From an uncultured Lachnospiraceae bacterium (GTDB taxonomy: Bacteria > Bacillota > Clostridia > Lachnospirales > Lachnospiraceae), in the NCBI GenBank assembly GCA_910583895.1, contig CAJTYJ010000025.1, positions 1 through 52,379 on the forward strand: a DNA stretch of 52,379 bases, given 5' to 3'. Numbering within the stretch: the stretch's first letter is position 1; each line of letters begins with the position of its first letter. Positions 1 through 8,689 of the stretch are shown here, piece by piece. Below the pieces are notes generated by a model that saw only the letters and a program-made list of their open reading frames with translations, ran no database searches and was not told the origin of the DNA. Both the position numbers and the translations under genes were made by a program.

Positions 1-736
1 TGATGTCGATCTCCTCGCCTGTTATATAGGAAGCTTCTCTGGAAGCCAGGAACAGGATTGCGTTGGCAACCTCCTGGGTCTCGCCGGGGCGTCCCATGGG
101 AATGCCGTCGATGACTTTGTCCGCGTCTGCCTTCGGAAGAGATTTCCAGATCTCGGTGTTGATCAGGCCCGGGCACACACTGTTGATGGTGATGCCTTCC
201 GCGGAGATCTCTCTGGACAGATTTTTGGAAAATGCCAGCACTGCCGCCTTGGAAGCCGAGTAGTGCGCTCCGCCGAAGACGCCTCCGCCTCTTTTGCCGG
301 ATACGGAGGACAGGTTCACGATCCTGCCATATTTGGCCGCGCGCATGGGCTTCATGCAGGCCTGGGTGCAGAGGAAGAGACCGAACATATTCACTTCAAA
401 GATTCTTCTCATATCCTCCAGCTTCATATCTTCCACGGTCACTTTCTGAGAGATGCCGGCGTTATTCACCAGTACATCAATGCGGCCGTATTTCTCCATG
501 ATGGTGTCCACCATCTGCTGTACAGACTCGGGAGAAGTCACATTGACGGTTACCCCCATGGCCTTGCCGCCCTCTCCCTCGATCACTGCGACTGTATCTT
601 TGATGCCTTCTTCATTCATATCCGCAATCACTACCGTTGCGCCCTGCTTTGCAAACGTGCGCGCGATGGTCCTGCCGATTCCTTTGGGAGATCCGCTTCC
701 TGTTACGATGACTACCTGATCATTAAATTCAAACAT
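1..736 (-). CDS. SDR family oxidoreductase, C-terminus cut by window edge
   Basis: This is a short-chain dehydrogenase/reductase that should oxidise or reduce a hydroxyl/keto group with NAD(P)H in the cytoplasm. Translation of the minus strand from the ATG at 736 (RBS GGAGG, 7 nt upstream) gives about 245 residues. It shows a nucleotide-binding TGSGSPKGIG motif near residue 12, NNAG near residue 93, and the catalytic Ser (NLSSVSG) with a YSASK active site. The family is usually 250-260 residues long, so only about ten C-terminal residues are missing. It follows the split transketolase on the same strand, so it is probably the last visible enzyme of the TRAP/transketolase catabolic module. Its substrate cannot be read from sequence; a polyol or sugar acid is inferred from context. 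FabG is a possible homology-based name but not a likely role. Confidence 0.9.
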   Translation of the reverse strand, partial: MFEFNDQVVIVTGSGSPKGIGRTIARTFAKQGATVVIADMNEEGIKDTVAVIEGEGGKAMGVTVNVTSPESVQQMVDTIMEKYGRIDVLVNNAGISQKVTVEDMKLEDMRRIFEVNMFGLFLCTQACMKPMRAAKYGRIVNLSSVSGKRGGGVFGGAHYSASKAAVLAFSKNLSREISAEGITINSVCPGLINTEIWKSLPKADADKVIDGIPMGRPGETQEVANAILFLASREASYITGEEIDI

Positions 737-914
737 ATTTTTATCCTCCATTCAAGTTCCGCATCTGCCCTCGTCTTATTCTGCAAAATCCTTTCGTGGC
801 TGCTTTCGTGCAGATGCTGTAATGTTTTGGTTTTCTCTTCTTTATGCTATATTCTATGTATATCGTAGGATATTATATGGCTGATTCTATCACATGCGAT
901 ACACATATGGGAAC

Positions 915-1850
915 CTACCGTACCAGTTCCTCCGCCAGCTCCACGATATGTTCTGCCGTGATGCCGTTCATCTCCAGCAGTCTCTCATAGGGCGCCGACT
1001 GTCCGAACTGATCCTGAATACCGACTCTTCTTACTACGGCTTTGCCGGTCTCTGCCACCACGTCACTGACTGCGCTGCCCAGGCCGTTCAGGATGTTGTG
1101 ATCTTCCACGGTGATGATCTTTCCGATCTCATTTATACATGCCATGACTGCCTCTTTATCCAGCGGCTTAATCGTATGCATATCCAGCACTCTCGCCTGG
1201 ATGCCTTTTTCCTCCAGCATCTTCGCCGCCTTCAGCGCGATGCAGACCGTATCTCCGTTGGCGATCACTGCCACGTCCTTCCCTTCCCGAAGGAGATTTG
1301 CCTTTCCGATCTCGAACTCTGTGTTCTCATCATAGATAACCGGAACTGCATCTCTTGTAAACCGCAGATAGCAGGGACCGTACATCTCGGCTGCCTTTGC
1401 CACCAGCTTCTTTGCGGAGTAATAATCCGCCGGCATGATGACCGTCATATTCGGAAGGGTACGCAGCACGCCCAGGTCCTCGATGCACTGATGGCTGGCG
1501 CCGTCGTTGGCCGGCGTCACACCGCCGTGGGAGCAGGCAATCTTCACGTTCAGGTTGGGATAGCAGATCTCCTGACGGATCATCTCACACATCCGAAGAG
1601 AACCAAACACCGCGTAGGTAACCACGAAGGGAATCTTTCCGCAGGTTGCCATACCTGCTGCCACACCTGCCGCATTCTGTTCTGCGATGCCCACATTGAA
1701 ATACTGCTCCGGAAGCTCTGCGCGGAACTGACCGGTCTTGCAGGATTTTCCGATATCCACATCCACCACATAGATCTTATTGTCTCTTTTTCCAAGCTCT
1801 ACAATCTCTTCCCCAAATCCGTCTCTGGTTGCTTTTTTTACTTCACTCAT
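915..1850 (-). CDS. transketolase family protein, C-terminal (pyrimidine-binding) subunit
   Basis: This 311-residue protein covers the pyrimidine-binding and C-terminal domains of transketolase, as in the two-gene transketolases common in Clostridia. Visible signs are the GIAEQNAAGVAAG segment that carries the catalytic Glu for thiamine diphosphate activation, and the Gly/His-rich CSHGGVTPANDGASHQ stretch. The start ATG at 1850 has an AGGAG ribosome binding site. It is the downstream partner of the N-terminal subunit (2827-1985), separated by about 134 bases. Together they would transfer a two-carbon ketol unit from a ketose (phosphate) to an aldose. Proximity to a TRAP transporter and an SDR suggests a dedicated catabolic transketolase rather than the housekeeping pentose phosphate enzyme. 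A DXS-like role is less likely because the N-half is a transketolase N-subunit. Confidence 0.93.
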   Translation of the reverse strand: MSEVKKATRDGFGEEIVELGKRDNKIYVVDVDIGKSCKTGQFRAELPEQYFNVGIAEQNAAGVAAGMATCGKIPFVVTYAVFGSLRMCEMIRQEICYPNLNVKIACSHGGVTPANDGASHQCIEDLGVLRTLPNMTVIMPADYYSAKKLVAKAAEMYGPCYLRFTRDAVPVIYDENTEFEIGKANLLREGKDVAVIANGDTVCIALKAAKMLEEKGIQARVLDMHTIKPLDKEAVMACINEIGKIITVEDHNILNGLGSAVSDVVAETGKAVVRRVGIQDQFGQSAPYERLLEMNGITAEHIVELAEELVR

Positions 1851-1984
1851 CTTATATTCTCCTGTTTTCCATGATTTTATTGTTTGTTGCCATTTCCCAC
1901 GCAGCGCCCCAATCCGGACTGGGCCCTGATCTAAAAAGAAATTCGTTTCATGACCGGATGTTCTGATCAGGCTGTATGCAGCTC

Positions 1985-2827
1985 TTACGCCAGCGCCGCC
2001 AGCTGTTCATCCAGCTCCTTCATCGCCTGTGCGTACTGCTCGTCGTTGGGTGCCACTCCGTGCCAGCCGCACTGATTTTCCATAAAGGACACGCCCTTTC
2101 CTTTCACGGTATGTGCAAAGATACATTTGGGTTTTCCGTTTCTGGATACCCTTGTCTTATCCAGTACCGCCAGAATCTCTTCCATGTTGTGTCCGTCCAC
2201 ATCGAAAGTCTCAAATCCGAATGCCTCAAATTTCTTGCCCAGGTTGATATTGGGCATGACCTCGTCCGTTGTTCCGTCCAGCTGCAGGTTGTTGTTGTCC
2301 ACAAATACGACCAGATGATCCAGTTGATACTTGTTTGCTGTCTGAGCCGCTTCCCAGATTTCGCCCTCCTGGCATTCGCCGTCTCCCAGCACCACAAATA
2401 CCCGATAGTCCTTCCTGTCGGCCTTTGCCGCAATGCCCATGCCGACACCGCAGGCAAAACCCTGGCCCAGAGAACCGGTGGAGATGTCGATCCCCGGACA
2501 TTTCTTCATGTCCGGATGTCCCTGAAGGATGGAGCCCTCCTGACGAAGCGTATCCAGCACTGCCTCATCAAAGAAACCTCTGGCGGCCAGCGCCGCATAC
2601 TGGATCGGGCACACATGGCCTTTGGAGAGGACAAAACGGTCCCGGTCTTCCCATTTGGGGTTCTTCGGATCCAGATTCATCTCCCGGAAATAAAGAGCCG
2701 TCACAAAATCTGCCGCTGACAAAGAGCCGCCCGGATGCCCGGACTGGGCCTTATGGATCATGCTGATGACCTTTTTCTTCAGTTCGATACACTGTTTCTG
2801 TAAATCTTTTACACTTGCTTCTTTCAT
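1985..2827 (-). CDS. transketolase, N-terminal (thiamine diphosphate-binding) subunit
   Basis: This 280-residue protein is the N-terminal half of a split transketolase. It carries the SGHPGGSLS motif near residue 29 and a thiamine diphosphate/Mg binding motif that starts GDGECQEG at residue 148 and ends in NNN near 178, which is the canonical GDG-x(25-30)-NN spacing. A GTGSLGQG-like segment (STGSLGQG, residue 117) is also typical. The ATG at 2827 is preceded by an AGGTG-type ribosome binding site (AAGAGGTGAAATCATC). It would assemble with the C-terminal subunit encoded next downstream. A 581-base gap with a tandem repeat array separates it from dctM, so it may have its own promoter, although no convincing one was found. 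Confidence 0.93.
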   Translation of the reverse strand: MKEASVKDLQKQCIELKKKVISMIHKAQSGHPGGSLSAADFVTALYFREMNLDPKNPKWEDRDRFVLSKGHVCPIQYAALAARGFFDEAVLDTLRQEGSILQGHPDMKKCPGIDISTGSLGQGFACGVGMGIAAKADRKDYRVFVVLGDGECQEGEIWEAAQTANKYQLDHLVVFVDNNNLQLDGTTDEVMPNINLGKKFEAFGFETFDVDGHNMEEILAVLDKTRVSRNGKPKCIFAHTVKGKGVSFMENQCGWHGVAPNDEQYAQAMKELDEQLAALA

Positions 2828-3408
2828 GATGATTTCACCTCTTATTGAAAATTTTGCATCCGTTTTTTCGTATCCTCAAAATGATTCGAGTACCTTGTAA
2901 GCAGATGCTGTTTTTAGTTTCATTTTAGTTCCGTTTTACATCTGAACAGTCCCTTCCATGCCCGCCGCTCCCCCAGCCGGTCATGTGCTGCTTTTTCTGC
3001 ACGCCCAAGGATCACAGGCCGTGAGCAAAGCTCTTGAAAAGCGACAGTTGCTCCCTGGAATACATGCCCTATGAGCTCGGGTAGTGATCAAAGCTCTTGA
3101 AAGCGCCAGTTAGTCCCCGGAATACATGCCCCATGAGCTCGGACAGTGGTCAAAGCTCTTGAAGAGCGACAGTTGGTCCCCGGAATACATGCCCTAAGAG
3201 CGCGGGCAGTGGTCAAAGCTCTTGAAGAACGCCAGTTGCTCCCCGGAATACATGCCCTAAGAGCGCGGGCAGTGGTCAAAGCTCTTGAAGAACGCCAGTT
3301 GCTCCTCGGAATACATGCCTAAAGATCACAGGCCGTGATCAAATGCAAGCACTTCCGTGCAGAGTCTGCAGCGCTGTTTTTTGCAGGGAAGAGATTCTGC
3401 TCTGTCTT
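2828..3408. other. intergenic region between dctM and the transketolase genes
   Basis: This 581-base stretch has no convincing gene. Its central 330 bases are the 63-bp tandem array. The part next to the transketolase start (2828-3000) is unremarkable and includes the ribosome binding site of that gene. No clear promoter or terminator was recognised, so whether dctPQM and the transketolase genes share a transcript is open. Confidence 0.6.
3011..3347. repeat. tandem array of five 63-bp units
   Basis: The string CAAAGCTCTTGA begins at 3026, 3089, 3151, 3214 and 3277, with a degenerate start at 3340, so the period is 63 (once 62). Each unit also contains CGGAATACATGCC. The array is bounded by two near-copies of GATCACAGGCCGTGA (3010 and 3324). 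Within the later units GCTCTT and AAGAGC form an inverted repeat, so each unit could fold. The 63-base period keeps a reading frame open on the minus strand, but the arginine/alanine/cysteine-rich product looks like a repeat artefact. Confidence 0.9.
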
Positions 3409-4692
3409 TTATACAAAGGCCAGAGATACCGCCGGCACATAAGTAACGATTAACAGTATGGCAATGGAAGCGATCAAAAGCGGCACCACTGCTTTGGAGA
3501 TCTCTTTCAGGTTCACATCCGCCACACCACAGGCCACATACAGGTTGACGCCCACCGGCGGAGTGAAAAGTCCGATGGCCAGGTTTACGATCATGACCAC
3601 GCCCAGATGCACCAGATCGATACCCAGGGCATTTGCCACCGGCACGAACAGCGGAGTGAAGATGTACAGCGCCGACGTGGAATCCAGGAAGCAACCCGCG
3701 ATCAGAAGGATAATGTTGACAATGATGAAGAAAATGATCGTGCTTCCTCCCGTCACCTGCTGCAGCGCCGTGCTGATCGCCACATCCAGTCTTGCACGGG
3801 TCAGTACGTAGGCAAACAGGCTGGCCGCCGCCGTGATGAACATGACGGTCGCCGTGGTGGATACGGAATCCAGGAGGAGACTATAAAGCTCCTGTATCCG
3901 GATCTGTTTATAAATGAAGATCCCTACAAACAATCCGTAGATAACAGACACGGCCGCCGCCTCTGTGGGGGTAAAGATTCCTCCGTAGATACCGCCCAGG
4001 ATGATGACCGGCATCAGAAGTCCCCAGAAAGCATCCTTGAATGCATCCCAGCGTTCTTTCCCGGATGCTTTGGGCAATGTCTCCAGCTTGCTTTTGCTTC
4101 CCACCAGAAGCGCCGTGACCATCAGCCCCAGACCCATCAGAAGTCCCGGAAGGACTCCGGCCAGGAACAGGGTTCCGATGGACGCATCCGCGATGGACCC
4201 GTACACCACAAAGGTAATGGACGGCGGGATGACCACTCCGATGGCTCCCGAAGCGCCCATGAGCGCCGCTGCAAAAGCCGGCTTGTATCCTGCCTTGATC
4301 ATAGCCGGGATCATAATCAGTCCCAGCGCTGCCACCGTCGCCGGACCGGAACCGGAGATGGCTGCAAAGAAACAGGAGACGATGACGCAGACAATGGCAA
4401 GACCGCCCTTTAAATGTCCCACACAGACCTCCGCCAGCCGGATCAGCTTTCCGGAGATGCCTGCCTTTTCCATGATGTTCCCGGCGAGAATAAAGAACGG
4501 AATCGCCAGGAGTACGAATTTACTTGTGGAAGAGGACACCAGCCTTGGCAGACTGCTCATGATGGTATCCAGCGGCCTTCCTGCCCCCTGGACGATCATG
4601 GCCAGCACACTGGACGCCCCCAGACAGACTGCAATCGGCGCCCCGATCAGCAGCAGAACCGCAAATACAAGAAACAATACAACTGCAACCAT
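3409..4692 (-). CDS. dctM: TRAP transporter large permease (DctM family)
   Basis: This 427-residue, very hydrophobic protein matches the DctM family in length and character, with about twelve membrane segments and the typical G-x-x-I-P-P-S (IGVVIPPS) and FTPPVGVN motifs near the two halves. DctM forms the sodium-coupled translocation channel of tripartite ATP-independent periplasmic transporters, which import organic acids, sugar acids and related compounds. It overlaps the dctQ stop by one base (TGATG), so the two are translationally coupled. Substrate is unknown. The downstream split transketolase and SDR point to a carbohydrate-derived substrate. Confidence 0.95.
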   Translation of the reverse strand: MVAVVLFLVFAVLLLIGAPIAVCLGASSVLAMIVQGAGRPLDTIMSSLPRLVSSSTSKFVLLAIPFFILAGNIMEKAGISGKLIRLAEVCVGHLKGGLAIVCVIVSCFFAAISGSGPATVAALGLIMIPAMIKAGYKPAFAAALMGASGAIGVVIPPSITFVVYGSIADASIGTLFLAGVLPGLLMGLGLMVTALLVGSKSKLETLPKASGKERWDAFKDAFWGLLMPVIILGGIYGGIFTPTEAAAVSVIYGLFVGIFIYKQIRIQELYSLLLDSVSTTATVMFITAAASLFAYVLTRARLDVAISTALQQVTGGSTIIFFIIVNIILLIAGCFLDSTSALYIFTPLFVPVANALGIDLVHLGVVMIVNLAIGLFTPPVGVNLYVACGVADVNLKEISKAVVPLLIASIAILLIVTYVPAVSLAFV

Positions 4693-5171
4693 CAGTTTTC
4701 TCCCCCTTTCTCATCCGTTCCCCGGATCTCTTCTACCAGTACCTGCACGAACCGGACCGTGGCGAACAGCGCCCCGATGGGTACGAAGGAACCGAAGATC
4801 CATTCCGGCCACTGCATGTTGGCAGTCACCTGATGAAGCTGCCTCTGACTTAAGACCATCCGGATGCCGTAGTAAAAAATCGCTCCGGTAAATGCCACGG
4901 CAAACACATAGCCAATGATATGTAAGATCCTGCGAACTCCGGGATTTACCACGTCCGTCAGGATGGTCAGACCCAGATGTGCTCTTCTTCTGGCTGCGAT
5001 GGCGGTGCCCAGCAGACTCAAAAGTACGAACAGGTACGTTGTAATCTCTTCCGAAAAGGAGAAGGAAGCGCTGAACACATATCTGGCTACCACATTGGCA
5101 AATGCCAGAATTGTCATGACCGACAGGCAGACAGCCGCCACAATCTCCTCTATTCTGTCTAATATCCGCAT
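4692..5171 (-). CDS. dctQ: TRAP transporter small permease (DctQ family)
   Basis: This 159-residue protein has the four membrane segments expected of DctQ (around residues 10-32, 45-65, 86-108 and 125-148) and the conserved region VVARYVFSASFSFSEE that is typical of the family. DctQ stabilises the DctM channel and is required for transport. The gene lies between dctP, 25 bases upstream, and dctM, with which it overlaps by one base. The order P-Q-M is the standard arrangement. Nothing in the sequence is unusual. Confidence 0.94.
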   Translation of the reverse strand: MRILDRIEEIVAAVCLSVMTILAFANVVARYVFSASFSFSEEITTYLFVLLSLLGTAIAARRRAHLGLTILTDVVNPGVRRILHIIGYVFAVAFTGAIFYYGIRMVLSQRQLHQVTANMQWPEWIFGSFVPIGALFATVRFVQVLVEEIRGTDEKGGEN

Positions 5172-5196
5172 GTATTACCCCTTTCTGCATGCTCTG

Positions 5197-6225
5197 CTAG
5201 TCGATCTGGAAAGCCGTGCACGCCTCTTCTCCGTATTTTGTCATAAATTTTTCCCGGACCGGCTGTACGGCTTCCTTGAATACTTCCAGTTCTTCCGGCG
5301 TCAGTTCCGTCACAGTCATACCGCCGTCCCGGAATTTCTGTACGATCTCGGCCTCTTCCTGCTCCACCTGATCTCTTCCCCAGTCACAGGCTTCTTTTGC
5401 CTTTTCTCTCAGAAGTTCCTGGGTTTTCGGTTCCAGGCTGTTCCAGATCTCGGTGTTTGCCACAAACAGGTCATTTTCATAAGTGTAGTTCCACAGCGTC
5501 ATATAGTCCTGTACTTCATACATCTTGGCCGAGTCGGTGATGCTCACGCCGTTCTCCTGTCCGTCGATGGCCCCCTGCTGGATGGCGGTGAACACCTCGC
5601 TCCAGCTCATGGAGATGGGGTCTGCTTTCAGCGCCCGGAAAAAATCCATGTAGACCTCGCTGCCCGGCACCCGGATTTTAAGCCCCTGCACATCCTCGGG
5701 TGTCCGCACTTCCTGTCTGCTGTTGCTGATCTGACGGAATCCGTTGTGGAAAGATCCCAGATATGTGATTCCTTTCTCTGCCAGAACCTTCGCATAGTAG
5801 TCGCCCCCGGTCTCATCAATGACGGTTCTGGCCTCCGTGTAATTGTCAAAGCTCCACGGTATCGTGGCGATGGACATCTGGCCGTCCAGCACTGACATGA
5901 CGGAAGTGGCATACGCAGCCAGGTCCACGCCTCCCACTGCGATCATCTCGATTCCCTTGGTAGAATTCCCCCCTGCGAGCTGATCGTTTGGAAATACCGC
6001 AACGGTAACTCTGCCGCCGGACTCTTCTGCCACCAGATCTGCGAATTTCTTCGCCACCATGGTGTCGATCTGGATATCCGTTCCGTTGACCGCCATCACC
6101 AGTTCGATCTCCTGATAGGCGTCATCGGCTCCCGCAGACGCCTGCTCCGTACCGGAACCGCATCCGGACAGCATCCCCGATGCCAGTACCGCTGCAAGCA
6201 TCAGCCCCTTCATCTTCTGCTTCAT
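5197..6225 (-). CDS. dctP: TRAP transporter substrate-binding lipoprotein (DctP family)
   Basis: This 342-residue extracytoplasmic solute receptor starts at the ATG at 6225, preceded by AAGGAG nine bases away; an upstream ATG at 6294 lacks such a site. The N-terminus is a lipoprotein signal peptide with lipobox LSGC near residue 22, so the mature protein is membrane-anchored. The family signatures EVYMDFFRAL and the segment around SWSEVFTAIQQGAIDGQEN are clear. DctP-type proteins usually bind carboxylates through a conserved Arg (here in LKIRVPGSE). A promoter lies just upstream at 6285-6313. It is the first gene of the TRAP operon. Confidence 0.95.
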   Translation of the reverse strand: MKQKMKGLMLAAVLASGMLSGCGSGTEQASAGADDAYQEIELVMAVNGTDIQIDTMVAKKFADLVAEESGGRVTVAVFPNDQLAGGNSTKGIEMIAVGGVDLAAYATSVMSVLDGQMSIATIPWSFDNYTEARTVIDETGGDYYAKVLAEKGITYLGSFHNGFRQISNSRQEVRTPEDVQGLKIRVPGSEVYMDFFRALKADPISMSWSEVFTAIQQGAIDGQENGVSITDSAKMYEVQDYMTLWNYTYENDLFVANTEIWNSLEPKTQELLREKAKEACDWGRDQVEQEEAEIVQKFRDGGMTVTELTPEELEVFKEAVQPVREKFMTKYGEEACTAFQID

Positions 6226-6284
6226 AAAGCATATCTCCTTCCTTTTTTCTTCATCCCTCATCCTTTGTAGGATGTTATATGTAC

Positions 6285-6313
6285 TATATATCATTTTATG
6301 GAATAAAAGTCAA
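6285..6313 (-). promoter_or_regulatory. promoter of the TRAP transporter operon
   Basis: On the minus strand TTGACT (6313-6308) and TATATA (6290-6285) are separated by 17 bases, in an AT-rich stretch 60 bases before the dctP start. The -10 area is itself a dyad (ATATATAGTACATATA), which could be an operator for a GntR-like regulator. No regulator gene is adjacent. Confidence 0.7.
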
Positions 6314-6540
6314 TATTTATTTTAAAATTCAGCATTTTAGATAAATATAAAAGTGATTTTTGTGCATAATCACAAGAGGTATGGATCTTATCAAGCTTCC
6401 ATGTTCTTAATATAAGTGTCTGACTTCTTACAAAGCATTCTTCTTTCCAAAAAAATCATCCCGTATTTTCTGTGCAGAAAATAAGCATCCTGCTTTGCAG
6501 CATTGCCCTGGTGTACTGACCAATTTATATTCCGTGAAAT

Positions 6541-6626
6541 GACACAGCATAGATTTTCAGCCTGCAAGGCGGAAGGCGATGCGGTGGCATCGTTGACCGA
6601 CGATCACACGGCAGATGGAAATTCAG
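6541..6626. repeat. dispersed repeat, copy A (degenerate)
   Basis: It contains GGCGATGCGGTGGCATCGTTGACC, split here as GGCGATGCGGTGG and CATCGTTGACC, which is nearly identical to copies at 7199-7301 and 35247-35360. Its ends (AGATTTTCAGCC and GATGGAAATTC) form an imperfect inverted pair. It lies downstream of the hexapeptide acetyltransferase gene, while copy B lies upstream of the same gene. Confidence 0.75.
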
Positions 6627-6639
6627 ACAAGTCATTAGG

Positions 6640-6687
6640 AGAAACAAAAAGAAAAAGACCGGTCCTCCATGACGGATTACCGGTCTG
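6640..6687 (-). terminator. intrinsic terminator of the acetyltransferase gene
   Basis: On the minus strand AGACCGGT and ACCGGTCT form an 8-bp stem with a 15-base loop (6686-6657), followed by CTTTTTCTTTTTG. It lies 33 bases beyond the stop of the 6720-7178 gene. Confidence 0.88.
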
Positions 6688-6719
6688 CAACACAGTTTCT
6701 CTATTCTGTTTCCTTTATT

Positions 6720-7178
6720 CTACGGCAAAATGATCCTTACCGGCTGCGGCACCACCGTGGCATCATCCGGGACGTCTGTATGGACCACGGCGCCTGCTCC
6801 GATCTTCACCCGGTCTCCGATATGGATATCCCCGATGAGCACCGCCCCCGCACCGATGAGACAGTGATCTCCGACCACAGGCGCTCTTCGGTCTACCTCG
6901 CCGATGGTCACATTCTGATAGATCCTGCAGCCCTCACCCACACTGGCATATCGGGAAATAAAGATCCCCTGCAGTCCGTGGGGAAGGACCGGCCTGCCTT
7001 TGATCACTGCATCCGGTCCGATATATCCCCCATGACGATAAGCACACCGGCTCATAAGAAAGGTCAGCACATCATGCAGAAAACCGCTGCTGATCTGCTT
7101 CTGCCACCGGTACAGTCTCCAAAAATGCTCCAGATTGCTACCTCTGGAATACTCTATGATCTTTCTTCTGATACTCAT
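6720..7178 (-). CDS. left-handed beta-helix (hexapeptide) acyltransferase, serine acetyltransferase-like
   Basis: This 152-residue protein has hexapeptide repeats characteristic of the left-handed beta-helix transferases (VGEGCRIYQNVTIG, VVGDHCLIGAGAVLIG, IHIGDRVKIGAGAVV). It begins with an alpha-helical segment of about 70 residues that resembles the tail of serine O-acetyltransferases found in polysaccharide gene clusters. It would acetylate a hydroxyl group using acetyl-CoA. The start at 7178 has GGAGG five bases upstream. The gene is monocistronic, with its own terminator at 6640-6687, and sits between two copies of a dispersed repeat. The acceptor is unknown; it could be serine, a sugar or a cell-surface glycan. 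Confidence 0.82.
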   Translation of the reverse strand: MSIRRKIIEYSRGSNLEHFWRLYRWQKQISSGFLHDVLTFLMSRCAYRHGGYIGPDAVIKGRPVLPHGLQGIFISRYASVGEGCRIYQNVTIGEVDRRAPVVGDHCLIGAGAVLIGDIHIGDRVKIGAGAVVHTDVPDDATVVPQPVRIILP

Positions 7179-7198
7179 TCTGACCTCCTATCTATGGT

Positions 7199-7301
7199 TC
7201 TGTCTGCATGCTATCTGGTGAAACTCCGTAAAACAAATTTTCATCAGGGAGGCGATGCGGCGGCATCGTTGACCGCCGGACACGCAGTCCGACGAAAATT
7301 T
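7199..7301. repeat. dispersed repeat, copy B
   Basis: The first 50 bases (from TCTGTCTGCATG through GGTGAAACTCCG to AAATTTTCATCA) match copy C at 35247 in nearly every position. The core GCGGCGGCATCGTTGA is shared by B and C and nearly by A. The element is bounded by an inverted pair, AAATTTTCATC and GACGAAAATTT, so it could fold into a long hairpin. Confidence 0.85.
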
Positions 7302-7459
7302 AGGCAAGGAGGTTTATCTGAATAGAATACAGACAGGACACAACTGTCCTGCCAAAAAGGCATGAATGCTCCTGGCTTCAGGATATCAGAAAGCGATCAG
7401 TTTTTCTTTGAGATTTTCTGCAGAAATTCTTAGAAATTTCCTAAGATTCCAAAAAGCGG

Positions 7460-8488
7460 TCACCGGATCAGTTCCTCCCACCGTTTATCTTCCCTTAAAA
7501 ATTCAAACCTGACTTCCTTCCGAAAAGCATTCAGCAGGTCCTCTTTCATCTGCCCGCGAAACTCCTCCCTGACCTTAAAATGCATATGTTCATAGAGCGG
7601 ATTTTCTGAATAGCTTCCGATCTGTGTGATACTGGACAGCATTTTCTGCATAATTTCAAACGCCGCCTCTTTATCTTTCTCAAAAACTGCCAGTTCAAGC
7701 CAGGGAGAAACCTCATAATATTTTCCCCATTCAAAACATTTCGCCAGCTCTTCCTGCTTCCTGGCAAATAAACGCGCCTTTTCCATATCCCGGTCTTCAA
7801 ATGCCAGGCAGTACTGCATATGCAGTGCCCCGTCTATCACCTGATAGCTGCCAAACAACAGTTCTTCACAAGCTTTATACGCTTCTGTCCTTTGTCCGGT
7901 CGCCTTATAAAGCTGTGCCTGTTTGATTTTTCGCAGCGGATCCTGCCTGGAAAAATACGCCAGACATCCCTTTGCCTGGTCATACTGCTTCTTTCTCATA
8001 TGGAAACCAAACAGTGCATCTGCCGCACGATATCGTATGATCTCTTCGCTGCTTTCCAGCGCACGCTCATACCAGGACTGCAGAACCTCATCATACTTTT
8101 CTTTCTCCGGAATTTCCTTAACGGTACGCTGTACATCCAGAACCAGTGCAATCTGCCAGATCAGCTCTTCACAGTTTGGATACTGCTCCAGCTTCTCCCT
8201 GGCCCACTGAAATACCTCTTCATACGGTCGCACCTTCATCATAGTGTCCATTTCATAAATAATTTCGCCAATCTCCCTGCCGCTCAACTCCTCCTGGAAG
8301 GACAAAAGTGTATCCAGAGAAATATCCAAAAGTCTGGCAATGGGAGCCAGCAGCGTGATGTCCGGATACGAATTTCCGTTCTCCCATTTGTTGACGGCCG
8401 AGGCCGTGATTCCAAGACGGCCGGCCATCTCTTCCTGGGTCATATGTTTTTCTTTCCTGTATGTTCGGATCACTTTGCCGATCTGCAT
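7460..8488 (-). CDS. XRE-family helix-turn-helix regulator with TPR-like C-terminal region
   Basis: This 342-residue protein starts at the ATG at 8488, preceded by GGAGG; a longer frame to 8557 lacks a ribosome binding site. Residues 5-60 form a Cro/C1-type helix-turn-helix (MTQEEMAGRLGITASAVNKW), and the rest is alpha-helical with repeated YERALESSEE-like and YKATGQRTEAYKACEEL segments that look like tetratricopeptide repeats. Such proteins occur widely in Firmicutes, some as peptide-responsive (Rgg/PlcR-like) regulators and some as stand-alone stress regulators. It is divergent from the reductase gene at 8690. No small peptide gene is visible beside it, so a signalling-peptide role is not supported. 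Confidence 0.85.
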   Translation of the reverse strand: MQIGKVIRTYRKEKHMTQEEMAGRLGITASAVNKWENGNSYPDITLLAPIARLLDISLDTLLSFQEELSGREIGEIIYEMDTMMKVRPYEEVFQWAREKLEQYPNCEELIWQIALVLDVQRTVKEIPEKEKYDEVLQSWYERALESSEEIIRYRAADALFGFHMRKKQYDQAKGCLAYFSRQDPLRKIKQAQLYKATGQRTEAYKACEELLFGSYQVIDGALHMQYCLAFEDRDMEKARLFARKQEELAKCFEWGKYYEVSPWLELAVFEKDKEAAFEIMQKMLSSITQIGSYSENPLYEHMHFKVREEFRGQMKEDLLNAFRKEVRFEFLREDKRWEELIR

Positions 8489-8689
8489 AAAACTGCCTCC
8501 TTCGCGTTGTGCCATATTTGGTATCTCCATCATAGCAAAGAGAGGTGGATTCCACAACGGAGCAGCAATCCGATATTCTTCAAAAAAATTAACGACTGCT
8601 CATATTTTGTCCATTGTTGACAGTCATCAGGCAGGTACCTATAATATAGGATAAATGAACTGACCTGAACAGGAGGGAGACGATTCCAA

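Larger units (their letters stand above)
6226..6719. other. intergenic region upstream of dctP
   Basis: This 494-base stretch contains no supported gene. It holds the dctP promoter (6285-6313), a perfect 9-bp inverted repeat TATTTTCTG/CAGAAAATA with a 2-base loop (6464-6483), dispersed repeat copy A (6541-6626), and the terminator of the acetyltransferase gene (6640-6687). The part around 6300-6420 is markedly AT-rich. Confidence 0.7.

Noticed and set aside
894..1874. 326-codon frame on the plus strand over the transketolase C-subunit
   Set aside because: It is antisense to a clearly conserved gene and rich in His and Cys, as expected for the complementary strand of coding DNA.
3088..3279. 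63-codon frame with arginine/alanine/cysteine repeats in the 63-bp tandem array
   Set aside because: It follows the repeat period and has no ribosome binding site or recognisable product, so it is taken as a by-product of the DNA repeat.
3011..3347. CRISPR array
   Set aside because: Units are contiguous 63-bp repeats with no unique spacers, and no cas gene is present.
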